From Sphingobium sp. (GTDB taxonomy: Bacteria > Pseudomonadota > Alphaproteobacteria > Sphingomonadales > Sphingomonadaceae): a DNA stretch of 62,271 nt. The position numbers and the translations under genes were made by a program. A model generated the notes under the pieces. That model saw only the letters and a list, made by a program, of their open reading frames with translations, did not search any database and was not told the origin of the DNA. Shown here in pieces: positions 34,542-43,039 of this stretch. The stretch lies in NCBI GenBank assembly GCA_022652485.1, contig JALCRK010000016.1:1-62271 (forward strand). Direction: 5' to 3'. How positions within the stretch are numbered: the stretch's first letter is position 1; every line of letters begins with the position of its first letter.

Positions 34542-35504
34542 CTACAGGCTCTCCTGTTTACGGAAATGGCTCGGGGAGATCGCGAAGCGCCGCCTGAATG
34601 CTGTGGAAAAATGGCTTGCGCTGCGGAAGCCGCACATGAGTGCGATGGTCGTGGTGGAGGCGGCTGTCTGGTGCAGAAGCTGGGCGGCGCGATCGAGCCG
34701 CACATCGAGATAGACTGCGCTGATTGATTTGCCGAGATGCCGATGGAACAGGCGTTCGAGCTGGCGTGCTGAAACATAGGCCGCCGCAGCGATTTCCGAG
34801 ACGGGCGACGGGTGTTCCATCGCTTTTTCCATTACTGCCAGCGCACGCACTACGCGTTCGTCGCGCACGCCGAAGCGTTCGCTGAGCGAGGGACGCTGTG
34901 GCTTGCTGGCGTTTCGATGTTCGGTTTGAATGAACCATTCGCCGACCCGGCGCGCGAGCAGAGGGCTGTGATCGCGTTCGATCAGATCGATCGCCAGATC
35001 CAGTCCCGCCGTGCCTCCCGCGCAGGTGATACGCGCCCGATCGATGACATAAAGGCTGGGTTCAATCATGAGATCCGGAAAGCCGCTTTGCAGTGCAATC
35101 CGGTGTTCCCAGTGTATTGTCGCGCTATATCCATCGAGTAATCCCGCCCGCGCCATCAGAAAGGGTCCGCCCGATATGCCGGCGATGCGTGTGCCGAGCC
35201 GGGCAATCTTGCGCAACCAGGCGAACGTCGGCTTGTCTGCGAACGTAAGCGGGTCTCCCGCCGCGAAGAGGAACAGCGTGTCGAAATGCGTCGAAGTGCC
35301 CACCTGTTCATCAGCAAAGAACAAGGCTCCGTTTGATGCGCGAACCGGCTCTCCGTCGACAGAGATATGGGTCCAGCGGTACAGCTCTTCACCGGCAAGA
35401 TTATTGGCCGCGCGAAAGGGTTCTATCACCGATGCATAGGACATCAGCGCAAAACCCTCGATCAGCAGCAGGCCAAGCGAATGCGGGGGTGTATGTGGCG
35501 TCAT
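34542..35504 (-). CDS. GlxA/AraC-type transcriptional regulator with a DJ-1/PfpI-like domain (320 aa)
   Basis: The N-terminal domain (about residues 1-190) is a class I glutamine-amidotransferase-like sensor: LGLLLIEGFALMSYASVIEPF and RIAGISGGPFLMARAGLL. The expected nucleophile Cys is replaced in this type of regulator. The C-terminal AraC domain has two helix-turn-helix units (VSEIAAAAYVSARQLERLF; TTIALMCGFRSASHFSTAF). Such regulators sit beside glxBCD and sox-type genes and control choline, glycine-betaine or methylamine degradation. It is divergent from the soxBDAG-type operon across 128 bases, so it is a likely activator of that operon. Confidence 0.85.
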   Translation of the reverse strand: MTPHTPPHSLGLLLIEGFALMSYASVIEPFRAANNLAGEELYRWTHISVDGEPVRASNGALFFADEQVGTSTHFDTLFLFAAGDPLTFADKPTFAWLRKIARLGTRIAGISGGPFLMARAGLLDGYSATIHWEHRIALQSGFPDLMIEPSLYVIDRARITCAGGTAGLDLAIDLIERDHSPLLARRVGEWFIQTEHRNASKPQRPSLSERFGVRDERVVRALAVMEKAMEHPSPVSEIAAAAYVSARQLERLFHRHLGKSISAVYLDVRLDRAAQLLHQTAASTTTIALMCGFRSASHFSTAFRRRFAISPSHFRKQESL

Positions 35505-35632
35505 GGCGAATATTTATAACAAAATGTCCCTATGAGTAAATCTCAACACGTAGCTCTCGGCTAGAGATGATGGGGCAGCGGATAGTCTCAAGGCGCTCTC
35601 GCCTTGTTGTCCTGCCGCTGGGGAGTTGGGAC

Positions 35633-36889
35633 GTGCAGCGCTATTCGATATTTTCCCTCGCGAGGCGGGCTCTATCCGGTCATCGCCACTGGAAGCCGAC
35701 ATGGCGCGATGCAGCGCCGCGTTCCAGCTATGATATCATCATCGTCGGTGGCGGCGGGCATGGCCTTGCGACCGCCTATTATCTGGCGAAGGTTCACGGC
35801 ATCACCAATATTGCGGTGGTGGAGAAGGGCTGGATCGGCGGCGGCAATGCCGGGCGTAACACGACTATCATCCGTTCCAATTACGGTCTCGACGGCAATG
35901 CGCCCTTCTACGAATTGTCGATGAAGCTGTGGGAGGGGATGGAGCAGGACCTCAATTACAACACGATGGTCAGCCAGCGCGGTGTGCTCAACCTCTATCA
36001 TTCGGATGCCCAACGCGATGCCTTCGTCCGGCGTGGCAATGCGATGCGGCTGCACGGCATTGATGCCGAATTGCTGGACCGTGAGGAGGTTCGCGCGATG
36101 GCACCATTCCTCAATTTCGACAACGCGCGTTTTCCGATTCAGGGCGGGCTGCTGCAAAGGCGCGGCGGCACGGCGCGGCATGATGCGGTGGTATGGGGCT
36201 ATGCCCGAGCAGCATCTGATCGCGGTGTCGACATCATCCAGAATTGCGAGGTTACCGGCTTTGTGCGCGATGCGAGGGGACGGATCACCGGCGTTGAAAC
36301 GACACGCGGCACCATCCTGGCACCCAAGGTTGGCTTGGCGGTGGCGGGTCACAGTTCGCATGTCGCGGCGATGGCGGGCCTGCGTCTGCCGATCGAGAGC
36401 CATGTGTTGCAAGCGTTCGTAAGTGAGGCGCTGAAGCCCGTTATCCCTGGTGTCATCACCTTCGGCGCCGGGCATTTCTATGTCAGCCAGTCGGACAAGG
36501 GCGGCCTTGTGTTCGGCGGCGACATCGACGGCTACAACAGCTATGCCGCGCGCGGAAATCTGCCCGTGGTGCAGGACGTATGCGAGGGCGGCATGGCGAT
36601 CATGCCGATGATCGGTCGGGCACGGCTGCTCCGAAGCTGGGGCGGCGTTGTCGATATGAGCATGGACGGTTCGCCAATCATCGACCATTCGCCGATCGAC
36701 GGGCTCTATCTCAATGCCGGCTGGTGCTATGGCGGGTTCAAGGCGACGCCGGGATCGGGCTGGTGCTTTGCCCATCTGCTCGCGACCGATCAGATGCATG
36801 AGGCAGCGTCCGCCTATCGTCTCGACCGCTTCGCCAGCGGCAGGGTGATCGACGAAAAAGGGCAGGGCGCACAGCCCAATCTTCACTGA
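35633..36889 (+). CDS. soxB: Sarcosine-oxidase-type beta subunit, probable N-methylglutamate dehydrogenase subunit A
   Basis: This FAD/FMN flavoprotein subunit oxidises the N-methyl group. The Rossmann motif YDIIIVGGGGHGLATAYYL binds FAD. The region LLQRRGGTARHDAVVWGYAR carries the His (about residue 183) that binds FMN covalently in sarcosine oxidases. The start is a GTG at 35633 with GGGGAG upstream, giving the family start VQRYSIFSLARRALSGH. Because mgsABC and gmaS follow, the complex most likely is NMG dehydrogenase (mgdABCD), a close relative of heterotetrameric sarcosine oxidase; the product would be glutamate plus methylene-THF. Confidence 0.88.
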   Translation: MQRYSIFSLARRALSGHRHWKPTWRDAAPRSSYDIIIVGGGGHGLATAYYLAKVHGITNIAVVEKGWIGGGNAGRNTTIIRSNYGLDGNAPFYELSMKLWEGMEQDLNYNTMVSQRGVLNLYHSDAQRDAFVRRGNAMRLHGIDAELLDREEVRAMAPFLNFDNARFPIQGGLLQRRGGTARHDAVVWGYARAASDRGVDIIQNCEVTGFVRDARGRITGVETTRGTILAPKVGLAVAGHSSHVAAMAGLRLPIESHVLQAFVSEALKPVIPGVITFGAGHFYVSQSDKGGLVFGGDIDGYNSYAARGNLPVVQDVCEGGMAIMPMIGRARLLRSWGGVVDMSMDGSPIIDHSPIDGLYLNAGWCYGGFKATPGSGWCFAHLLATDQMHEAASAYRLDRFASGRVIDEKGQGAQPNLH

Positions 36890-36906
36890 ACATAGAGGCC
36901 GACACG

Positions 36907-37158
36907 ATGCGTATTCCCTGTCCCTATTGCGGCCCGCGAGACACGCATGAATTCGTCTGTCGGGGCGAGACCGACACGAACCGTCCGGATAATGACGAGG
37001 CGTTTTATGACTATGTCTATCTGCGCGATAATCCCATCGGGTCGGTGCGCGAGCATTGGTACCATGCGCAAGGCTGCCGCAACTGGTTGACCGTGACCCG
37101 CGACAGCCAGACGCATGAGATCAGTGAAGCAGTATTGGCAAAGGATGCAGCGCGATGA
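36907..37158 (+). CDS. soxD: Sarcosine-oxidase-type delta subunit, probable N-methylglutamate dehydrogenase subunit B
   Basis: This 83-residue zinc-binding subunit stabilises the complex. The zinc ligands are visible: CPYCGPRDTHEF at the start (two Cys) and HWYHAQGCRNWL (His and Cys). AGAGG precedes the start at a normal distance. It overlaps the alpha-subunit gene start by four bases (ATGA). The order beta-delta-alpha-gamma matches both sox and mgd operons. Confidence 0.92.
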   Translation: MRIPCPYCGPRDTHEFVCRGETDTNRPDNDEAFYDYVYLRDNPIGSVREHWYHAQGCRNWLTVTRDSQTHEISEAVLAKDAAR

Positions 37159-40112
37159 GCCGGTTGTCGCAGGGTGGGCTGATTGACCGCTCCTCTCCGC
37201 TCTCCTTCTCTTTCGATGGCAAGACCTATAGCGGTTATGCGGGCGACACGTTGGCGTCCGCGCTACTGGCCAACGGTGTGAAGCTGGTCGGGCGTTCGTT
37301 CAAATATCACCGGCCGCGCGGTATATTGACCGCAGGAAGCGAAGAACCGAGCGCGCTTGTCACGCTGCGCACCGGCGCGCGTGCGGAGCCAAACATACGC
37401 GCAACCACAACAGAGCTTTATGACGGGCTGAGCGCAATCAGTCAGAACCGATGGCCCAGCCTCAGCTTCGACCTCATGTCGATCAATCAGCTTGCCGCGC
37501 CGCTGCTCGCTGCGGGTTTCTATTACAAGACCTTCATGTGGCCCGCAAAGCTGTGGGAAAAGCTTTATGAGCCAGTGATCCGCCGTGCGGCGGGGCTCGG
37601 TGCGCTCTCGATGCAGCCGGACCCGGACAGCTACGACCAGAACCACGCCTTTTGCGATCTGCTGGTCATCGGCGCTGGCCCTGCCGGGCTGGCAGCGGCG
37701 CTGACCGCCGCGCGCAGTGGCATCCGGGTCATATTGGCCGAGGAAGACCGGCTGGTTGGTGGGCGGTTGATGTCGGGAACCCAGACCATCAATGGTGAGC
37801 GCGCAGGGGAATGGACCGCGCGCATATTCGCCGAACTCAGAGACATGCCCAATGTAAAGATGCTTGCGCGCACCAGTATCTTCGGCGCCTATGACGGGCA
37901 TATCTACGGCGCGATAGAGCGCGTGGCAGATCATCTGCCCGAACCCGCGCCCGGCCAGCCGCGCCAGTGCCTGTGGAAGATCGCGGCCAGGCGCGCACTG
38001 CTTGCGACTGGCGCGATCGAGCGTCCGCTGACGTTCGGTAGCAATGACCGGCCTGGCGTGATGATGGCCGGTGCGGTTTCGACCTATCTCCATCGTTATG
38101 CCGTCGCGCCGGGCACGCACGCGCTGGTTTATACCGCGAGCGACAGCGGTTGGGAAACGGCCGCGCATTTGCTCTCCGCAGGTGTCGATCTGGCGGCAGT
38201 TGTCGATACGCGGGACACCCTTCCTGCCGCATCGGCCGCTCTTGCACGAGCCGGTGTCGAGATATTGGCGAATGCGAGGGTGCTGGATGCGAAGGGCAAG
38301 GCGCTAAGGCGGGTCGTTGTAAGGAACGCGCAGGGCCGAACGCGGACCTTCGACGCCGATCTGCTTGCGATGTCTGGGGGCTGGAGCCCCGCTATCGGCC
38401 TTGGCAGTAACCTGGGTGCGCGACCTGTGTGGTCAGAAGAGATTCAGGCATTTGTGCCTGGCAAGATGCCGCCAGGCATGATTGCCATTGGGGCGGCCGC
38501 CGGGCGCTTCTCGCTGCGGGAAGCTCTGGAGGATGGCGTCAAGTCGGTGGACAGCATCACAGATGAGCTTGGGGTTGGGGGCCGGGCCTCAGAGACGTTC
38601 ATCGCCGATGAGGAAGACGTCGCAGCGACGCCCCTCTGGGCGCCCAGCGAAGGCAAGACCAAGGCATTCGTCGATTTTCAGCATGACGTAACCGACAGGG
38701 ATGTGGCGCTCGCTGCGCGTGAGGGCTTTGTTTCGGTCGAGCATATGAAACGCTATACAACGCTGGGCATGGCGACCGATCAGGGCAAGCTGGGCCAGCT
38801 TACCGCCAATGCCTTGCTGGCGCAGGCGACTGACAGGGCCATCCCGAATGTGGGCACAATCCTCTCGCGTCCGCCTTATGTGCCGGTCGCCATCGGCGCG
38901 TTTGCGGGGCATCACCGGGGTGACCATTTCCGTCCGGAACGGCATACCGCCAGCCATCAATGGGCGATCGGGCAGGGGGCAACCTTCGCCGATGCGGGCC
39001 TGTGGAAGCGCGCGCAGTGGTTTTCCCGCCCCGGTGAGCGCGACTGGCTGGAAACGGTCACGCGAGAGGTCAAGGCAACGCGCTCCGGCGTCGGTATCTG
39101 CGATGTCTCGACGCTGGGCAAGATCGATGTGCATGGGCCAGACGCCGCGAAGCTGCTCGATCGGCTCTATGTAAACATGTTCTCAACTCTGCCCGTTGGC
39201 AAGGCGCGCTATGGCCTGATGCTGCGCGAGGACGGCTTCGTATTCGACGACGGAACCACAACGCGATTTGCCGAAGACTATTTCTTCATGACCACGACCA
39301 CGGCGAACGCAGCGCGCGTGATGCAGCATATCGACTATGCCCGGCAGGTGCTGTGGCCGGATCTGGACGTGCAAGCGACTTCGGTGACGGAGCAGTGGGC
39401 GACTTATGCCGTGGCGGGTCCGCAATCGCGGGCCGTGTTGCAGAAGATGCTGCCGGATATCGATCTTTCCAACGAAGCCTTTCCCTATATGGCGGCGTGC
39501 AAATTCACATGGCGCGGCCTGCCGGCGCGACTCTATCGCCTCTCCTTCTCCGGGGAGCTGGCCTATGAGGTGAGTGTTCCGGCCCATCAGGGTGAGGCGT
39601 TGCTGCGCGAATTGTTCGCTGCTGGCGGCGAATTCGACATAACCCCTTATGGCACGGAGGCACTTGGCGTGATGCGGATCGAAAAGGGGCATCCGGCTGG
39701 CAATGAACTCAGTGGCCAGACGACGGCATTCGATCTTGGTATGGGGCGATTGCTCTCCAGGAAGAAGGATTTTATCGGGCGGGTCATGGCCAACCGGGAG
39801 GCGCTGCTGGATCCGGCGCGGCCTCAGCTGGTAGGCATCAGGCCAGTCGACATCGGGCAGCGTATCGGTGCTGGCGCACATCTGATCAATGCAGGCGCGG
39901 CTCCTGTTGCCGCCAATGATCAGGGCAATGTAAGCTCGGTCGCCTACTCGCCTTCGGAAGCAAGCTGGATCGGGCTGGCGCTGCTGCGTAATGGGCCAGA
40001 ACGCCACGGCGAGCGTCTCTTCGCTTATGATCCTGTGCGAGGCCGCAATACCGAAGTGCAGGTGTGCAATCCCGTCTTTGTCGATCCAGAAGGAGTGCGC
40101 GTCCGTGGTTGA
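37155..40112 (+). CDS. soxA: Sarcosine-oxidase-type alpha subunit, probable N-methylglutamate dehydrogenase subunit C
   Basis: This 985-residue subunit binds NAD and tetrahydrofolate and passes the formaldehyde-level carbon to THF. An N-terminal 2Fe-2S-ferredoxin-like part (SFSFDGKTYSGYAGDTLASAL) is followed by a Rossmann domain (LLVIGAGPAGLAAALTAARSG). The second half is a GcvT-type folate domain (about 600-985: SGVGICDVSTLGKIDVHGPD; GVMRIEKGHPAGNELSGQTT). Length is as expected. It is coupled to the delta and gamma genes by overlaps. Substrate preference for NMG over sarcosine comes from the neighbouring mgs genes. Confidence 0.92.
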   Translation: MSRLSQGGLIDRSSPLSFSFDGKTYSGYAGDTLASALLANGVKLVGRSFKYHRPRGILTAGSEEPSALVTLRTGARAEPNIRATTTELYDGLSAISQNRWPSLSFDLMSINQLAAPLLAAGFYYKTFMWPAKLWEKLYEPVIRRAAGLGALSMQPDPDSYDQNHAFCDLLVIGAGPAGLAAALTAARSGIRVILAEEDRLVGGRLMSGTQTINGERAGEWTARIFAELRDMPNVKMLARTSIFGAYDGHIYGAIERVADHLPEPAPGQPRQCLWKIAARRALLATGAIERPLTFGSNDRPGVMMAGAVSTYLHRYAVAPGTHALVYTASDSGWETAAHLLSAGVDLAAVVDTRDTLPAASAALARAGVEILANARVLDAKGKALRRVVVRNAQGRTRTFDADLLAMSGGWSPAIGLGSNLGARPVWSEEIQAFVPGKMPPGMIAIGAAAGRFSLREALEDGVKSVDSITDELGVGGRASETFIADEEDVAATPLWAPSEGKTKAFVDFQHDVTDRDVALAAREGFVSVEHMKRYTTLGMATDQGKLGQLTANALLAQATDRAIPNVGTILSRPPYVPVAIGAFAGHHRGDHFRPERHTASHQWAIGQGATFADAGLWKRAQWFSRPGERDWLETVTREVKATRSGVGICDVSTLGKIDVHGPDAAKLLDRLYVNMFSTLPVGKARYGLMLREDGFVFDDGTTTRFAEDYFFMTTTTANAARVMQHIDYARQVLWPDLDVQATSVTEQWATYAVAGPQSRAVLQKMLPDIDLSNEAFPYMAACKFTWRGLPARLYRLSFSGELAYEVSVPAHQGEALLRELFAAGGEFDITPYGTEALGVMRIEKGHPAGNELSGQTTAFDLGMGRLLSRKKDFIGRVMANREALLDPARPQLVGIRPVDIGQRIGAGAHLINAGAAPVAANDQGNVSSVAYSPSEASWIGLALLRNGPERHGERLFAYDPVRGRNTEVQVCNPVFVDPEGVRVRG

Positions 40113-40626
40113 GGGGGCAGAACTTGTCCCTATGCTGGGCATGGGCATTGCGGCCGTAATGGCGCGCAGGGGAGCCGACATGACCCATTTGGCCGCCCTC
40201 CTGGGGATATCCGCAATGCCTGTGGCTCGTGCACTCAAAGCTGGATCGGGCGAGATCATCATCGGCACCGGCCCGGAGATGTGGCTGGTGATATCGCCCG
40301 ATGCAGCACCCGACTGGGGCGAAAGCCTGGCAGAGCGCTTAGCGGGAGTTGCGTCCGTGTCCGACCAATCCGGGGGGTATGCGCTATATTCGCTGAGGGG
40401 AGCAAAGGCGCGCCAGCTCCTGCAAAAAGGGGCGTTCATCGATCTGCACCCCGATGCATTCGGCCGAGGCAGCGCGGCCACCACTGTGATTGCCCATGCG
40501 GGGGTAATTCTGTGGCAGACGGAGGAAGAGGCGCCCGCGTTCGAACTGGCGTTGTTTCGCAGTTTTCAAGCCAGCCTTGAGCACTGGTTCACAGTCGCTC
40601 TCGCAGCAATGGCAGCCGCAGACTGA
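40105..40626 (+). CDS. soxG: Sarcosine-oxidase-type gamma subunit, probable N-methylglutamate dehydrogenase subunit D
   Basis: The product is similar to SoxG: EIIIGTGPEMWLVISPDA and SVSDQSGGYALYSLRGAKAR, followed by KGAFIDLHPDAFGRGSAATT. SoxG resembles a GcvT-like folate-binding lobe and completes the heterotetramer. The likely start is the GTG at 40105, overlapping the alpha gene by eight bases; an ATG at 40132 is possible. The product is about 173 aa, normal. It ends the dehydrogenase operon, and the XRE-cupin regulator follows 57 bases later. Confidence 0.85.
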   Translation: MVEGAELVPMLGMGIAAVMARRGADMTHLAALLGISAMPVARALKAGSGEIIIGTGPEMWLVISPDAAPDWGESLAERLAGVASVSDQSGGYALYSLRGAKARQLLQKGAFIDLHPDAFGRGSAATTVIAHAGVILWQTEEEAPAFELALFRSFQASLEHWFTVALAAMAAAD

Positions 40627-40683
40627 TCTGTTTGCCTGTCACTTGCCTTGACACAATCGATTACGGTGCCGCAGAACGATGCG

Positions 40684-41370
40684 ATGGCAGAGCGATTGAA
40701 AAAGAAACCGTCCGCGTCCGGGGCTGACATGTCCAAGGATTACGGGGAGTTCTCCTTAGAGGGGGCGCTGGATACGGGGTCTTTGGCACCGGCAGCTCCC
40801 GAGCGCGAGTTGGAGCGGGCTCTCGGCCAGCATATCCGAAGCCTGCGCCGCCAGCATGATCTGTCCATTGCCGATCTTGCCGCCGCAGCGGGTATTTCCA
40901 GCGGTATGCTCTCCAAGATTGAAAATGGCGGAATTTCTCCGTCGCTCGCGACGCTTCAGGCAATTTCCGCCGCGTTGCAGGTGCCGCTGTCGTCTCTTTT
41001 TGCGTCATTCGAGGAGCGGCTCGATTGTTCCTATGTCCCGGCGGGTGGCGGCGTGACGATCGACAGGCGCGGGACCAAGGTTGGCCATATCTATCAGTTG
41101 CTCGGTCATGTCCTTCGCGGCGACATGATCGTAGAGCCATATCTTATTGAGCTAAGCAAGGATGCGATGGCTTATACCGGCTTTCAGCACGCGGGCATCG
41201 AATTCATCTATATGCTCGATGGAGGCGTTCGCTATCGGCATGGAACCGAGAGTTATCAGTTGAACGCCGGGGATTCGCTGCTGTTCGACAGCGGTGCCCT
41301 GCACGGACCGGAGGAGCTGTTGGGCGGGGAGGCCCGCTATCTATCGATCATTGTTTATCCGCGAGGGTAA
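40684..41370 (+). CDS. XRE-family regulator with C-terminal cupin domain (about 228 aa)
   Basis: The helix-turn-helix domain lies at about residues 45-105 (LGQHIRSLRRQHDLSIADLA, then GISSGMLSKIENGGISPSL). A cupin sensor domain follows (GIEFIYMLDGGVRYRHG, LNAGDSLLFDSGALHGPEEL). The ATG at 40684 is taken as start; 40729 (MSKDYGEF) has a better GGGG site. Regulators of this shape control polyamine, choline and methylamine genes. It sits between the dehydrogenase operon and the mgsABC-gmaS operon, so it may control both. The ligand is unknown. Confidence 0.82.
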   Translation: MAERLKKKPSASGADMSKDYGEFSLEGALDTGSLAPAAPERELERALGQHIRSLRRQHDLSIADLAAAAGISSGMLSKIENGGISPSLATLQAISAALQVPLSSLFASFEERLDCSYVPAGGGVTIDRRGTKVGHIYQLLGHVLRGDMIVEPYLIELSKDAMAYTGFQHAGIEFIYMLDGGVRYRHGTESYQLNAGDSLLFDSGALHGPEELLGGEARYLSIIVYPRG

Positions 41371-41387
41371 TTTCCTAGTAAGAAATT
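41369..41387. promoter_or_regulatory. Inverted repeat in the mgsA promoter region
   Basis: The arms AATTTC and GAAATT enclose seven bases, just after the regulator stop and about 75 bases before mgsA. The region is AT-rich and the only symmetric site seen in this 92-base gap. It may be an operator for the XRE-cupin regulator or the GlxA-type regulator. Confidence 0.3.
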
Positions 41388-41462
41388 AATTTTCTCTATA
41401 ATTGACTCCTGTGATGCTCAGGATATAGCGGTCCCAGCGATAATGCGGAGACCATTCATATC

Positions 41463-42338
41463 ATGTGCGGCATTGTAGGGCTGTTCCTCAAAGACAGAGC
41501 GCTGGAACCTCGGCTGGGCGAAATGCTCGCCGATATGCTGGAAGTTATGACGGACCGGGGGCCGGACAGCGCCGGCTTTGCGGTCTACGGTGCTGGCGAT
41601 GCTGCCCATGTCAAATTGACGCTGCGCGGCGCAAATCTGGGCGCGGTTGCCGAGGCCTTCAAGGGCAAGGCAGAGGCCGCAGCTCGTGACACGCACATGG
41701 TGCTGAGCATTGCCGCCAGAGATGAGGATGCGGTGCGGGGATGGCTTGCCGTCAACCGCCCCGATGTCGTCGTTACCGGCGCGGGCCATCGCATCGAGCT
41801 TTATAAGGAGGTGGGCCTTCCTGGCGATGTCGCCCGGCGCTTCGATCTGGCGAAAATGGGAGGCACGCATGGCATCGGCCATACGCGCATGGCGACGGAA
41901 AGTGCCGTGACCACAGCGGGCGCGCATCCTTTCTCGACAGGCGCGGATCAGTGCCTGGTGCACAATGGTTCCCTCTCCAACCATGCCAGCCTGCGCCGGA
42001 TGCTGGAGCCGAACGGCATCAGCTTCGAGACGGATAACGACAGCGAAGTCGCGGCCGGGTATCTGACCTGGCGGCTCCGCGAGGGCGCATCTCTCAAGCA
42101 AGCGCTGGAGGCGAGCCTGGATGATCTGGACGGCTTCTTCACCTTCGTTGTGGGGACCGAAAACGGCTTTGCAGTTCTGCGTGACCCCATCTCCTGCAAG
42201 CCCGCTGTTATGGCGGAGACCGATCAATATGTCGCTTTCGGTTCAGAATATCGGGCGCTGGTTGGGCTGCCGGGTATCGAGACAGCCAGGGTGTTCGAGC
42301 CGGAGCCTACCCGTGTCTATGTGTGGGAGCGCAACTGA
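41463..42338 (+). CDS. mgsA: N-methylglutamate synthase subunit A, glutamine amidotransferase domain (GlxB)
   Basis: This is a class II glutamine amidotransferase. The mature catalytic Cys follows the initiator Met (MCGIVGLFLKDRAL). Other signatures are MTDRGPDSAGFAVY, GIGHTRMATESAVTTAGAHPF and VHNGSLSNHASLRRML. It corresponds to the N-terminal glutaminase domain of glutamate synthase split into its own gene. With MgsB and MgsC it would form NMG synthase, which exchanges methylamine and glutamate to NMG and ammonia. It begins the mgsABC-gmaS operon and ends at the start of mgsB with zero gap. Confidence 0.88.
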   Translation: MCGIVGLFLKDRALEPRLGEMLADMLEVMTDRGPDSAGFAVYGAGDAAHVKLTLRGANLGAVAEAFKGKAEAAARDTHMVLSIAARDEDAVRGWLAVNRPDVVVTGAGHRIELYKEVGLPGDVARRFDLAKMGGTHGIGHTRMATESAVTTAGAHPFSTGADQCLVHNGSLSNHASLRRMLEPNGISFETDNDSEVAAGYLTWRLREGASLKQALEASLDDLDGFFTFVVGTENGFAVLRDPISCKPAVMAETDQYVAFGSEYRALVGLPGIETARVFEPEPTRVYVWERN

Positions 42339-43027
42339 TGCGGACGGTCGATCTTGCGAAATCCAGCCGCCGCGATCTGAATGCCGCACTTCATGAGGTG
42401 CAGCACAATACGAACGAGACTTACTGGCGTGTTGAAAATCCCGCCGGTCAGCATGCGTTGGCGGTGGGACTCGATGCCCCGGTAACGGTCGAGATTGCCG
42501 GGCATGTTGGCTATTATTGTGCTGGCATGAACCAGCAGGCGACCGTCGTGATCGAAGGGAACGCTGGCGTGGGCGTCGCTGAGAACATGATGTCCGGCAA
42601 GGTGCATGTGAAGGGTGATGCCTCTCAGTCGGCAGGCGCCACCGCTCATGGCGGCCTGCTGGTCATCGAGGGGAATGCTGCGGCGCGCTGCGGTATCTCG
42701 ATGAAGGGCATCGATATCGTTGTCAAAGGGTCAATCGGCCCGATGAGTGCGTTTATGGCGCAATCGGGAACGCTCGTTGTGCTGGGTGACGCCGGTGATG
42801 CGCTGGGCGATTCTATCTACGAGACGAGAATATTCGTGCGAGGCAAGGTCGCCAGCCTTGGTGCAGACTGCATCGAGAAGGAAATGCGCGACGAACATGT
42901 TCTCGCCCTGCGTGAAATCCTGCGTGCGGCCGGCGCGCCGGATTCGGTGAAAGCGGAGGAGTTTCGCCGCTATGGTTCCGCGCGCCAGCTTTACAACTTC
43001 CACGTCGACAATGCGTCGGCGTACTGA
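42338..43027 (+). CDS. mgsB: N-methylglutamate synthase subunit B, GltB C-terminal-like domain (GlxC)
   Basis: The protein is a right-handed beta-helix domain similar to the GXGXG domain of glutamate synthase. Repeats such as VTVEIAGHVGYYCAGM, VVIEGNAGVGVAENMM, VHVKGDASQSAGATAHG and LVIEGNAAARCGISMK are visible. It is about 229-234 aa, as in other MgsB/GlxC proteins. The ATG at 42338 directly follows mgsA. It is structural and carries no cofactor motif. Together with MgsA and MgsC it rebuilds the glutamate-synthase architecture from three proteins. Confidence 0.88.
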   Translation: MRTVDLAKSSRRDLNAALHEVQHNTNETYWRVENPAGQHALAVGLDAPVTVEIAGHVGYYCAGMNQQATVVIEGNAGVGVAENMMSGKVHVKGDASQSAGATAHGGLLVIEGNAAARCGISMKGIDIVVKGSIGPMSAFMAQSGTLVVLGDAGDALGDSIYETRIFVRGKVASLGADCIEKEMRDEHVLALREILRAAGAPDSVKAEEFRRYGSARQLYNFHVDNASAY

Positions 43028-43039
43028 GGATCGAGCTTC

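Noticed and set aside
40648..40683. TTG start or TTGACA -35 box for the XRE-cupin gene
   Set aside because: The TTGACA has no matching -10 at 16-18 bases, and the TTG codon has no ribosome-binding site; later ATGs are better.
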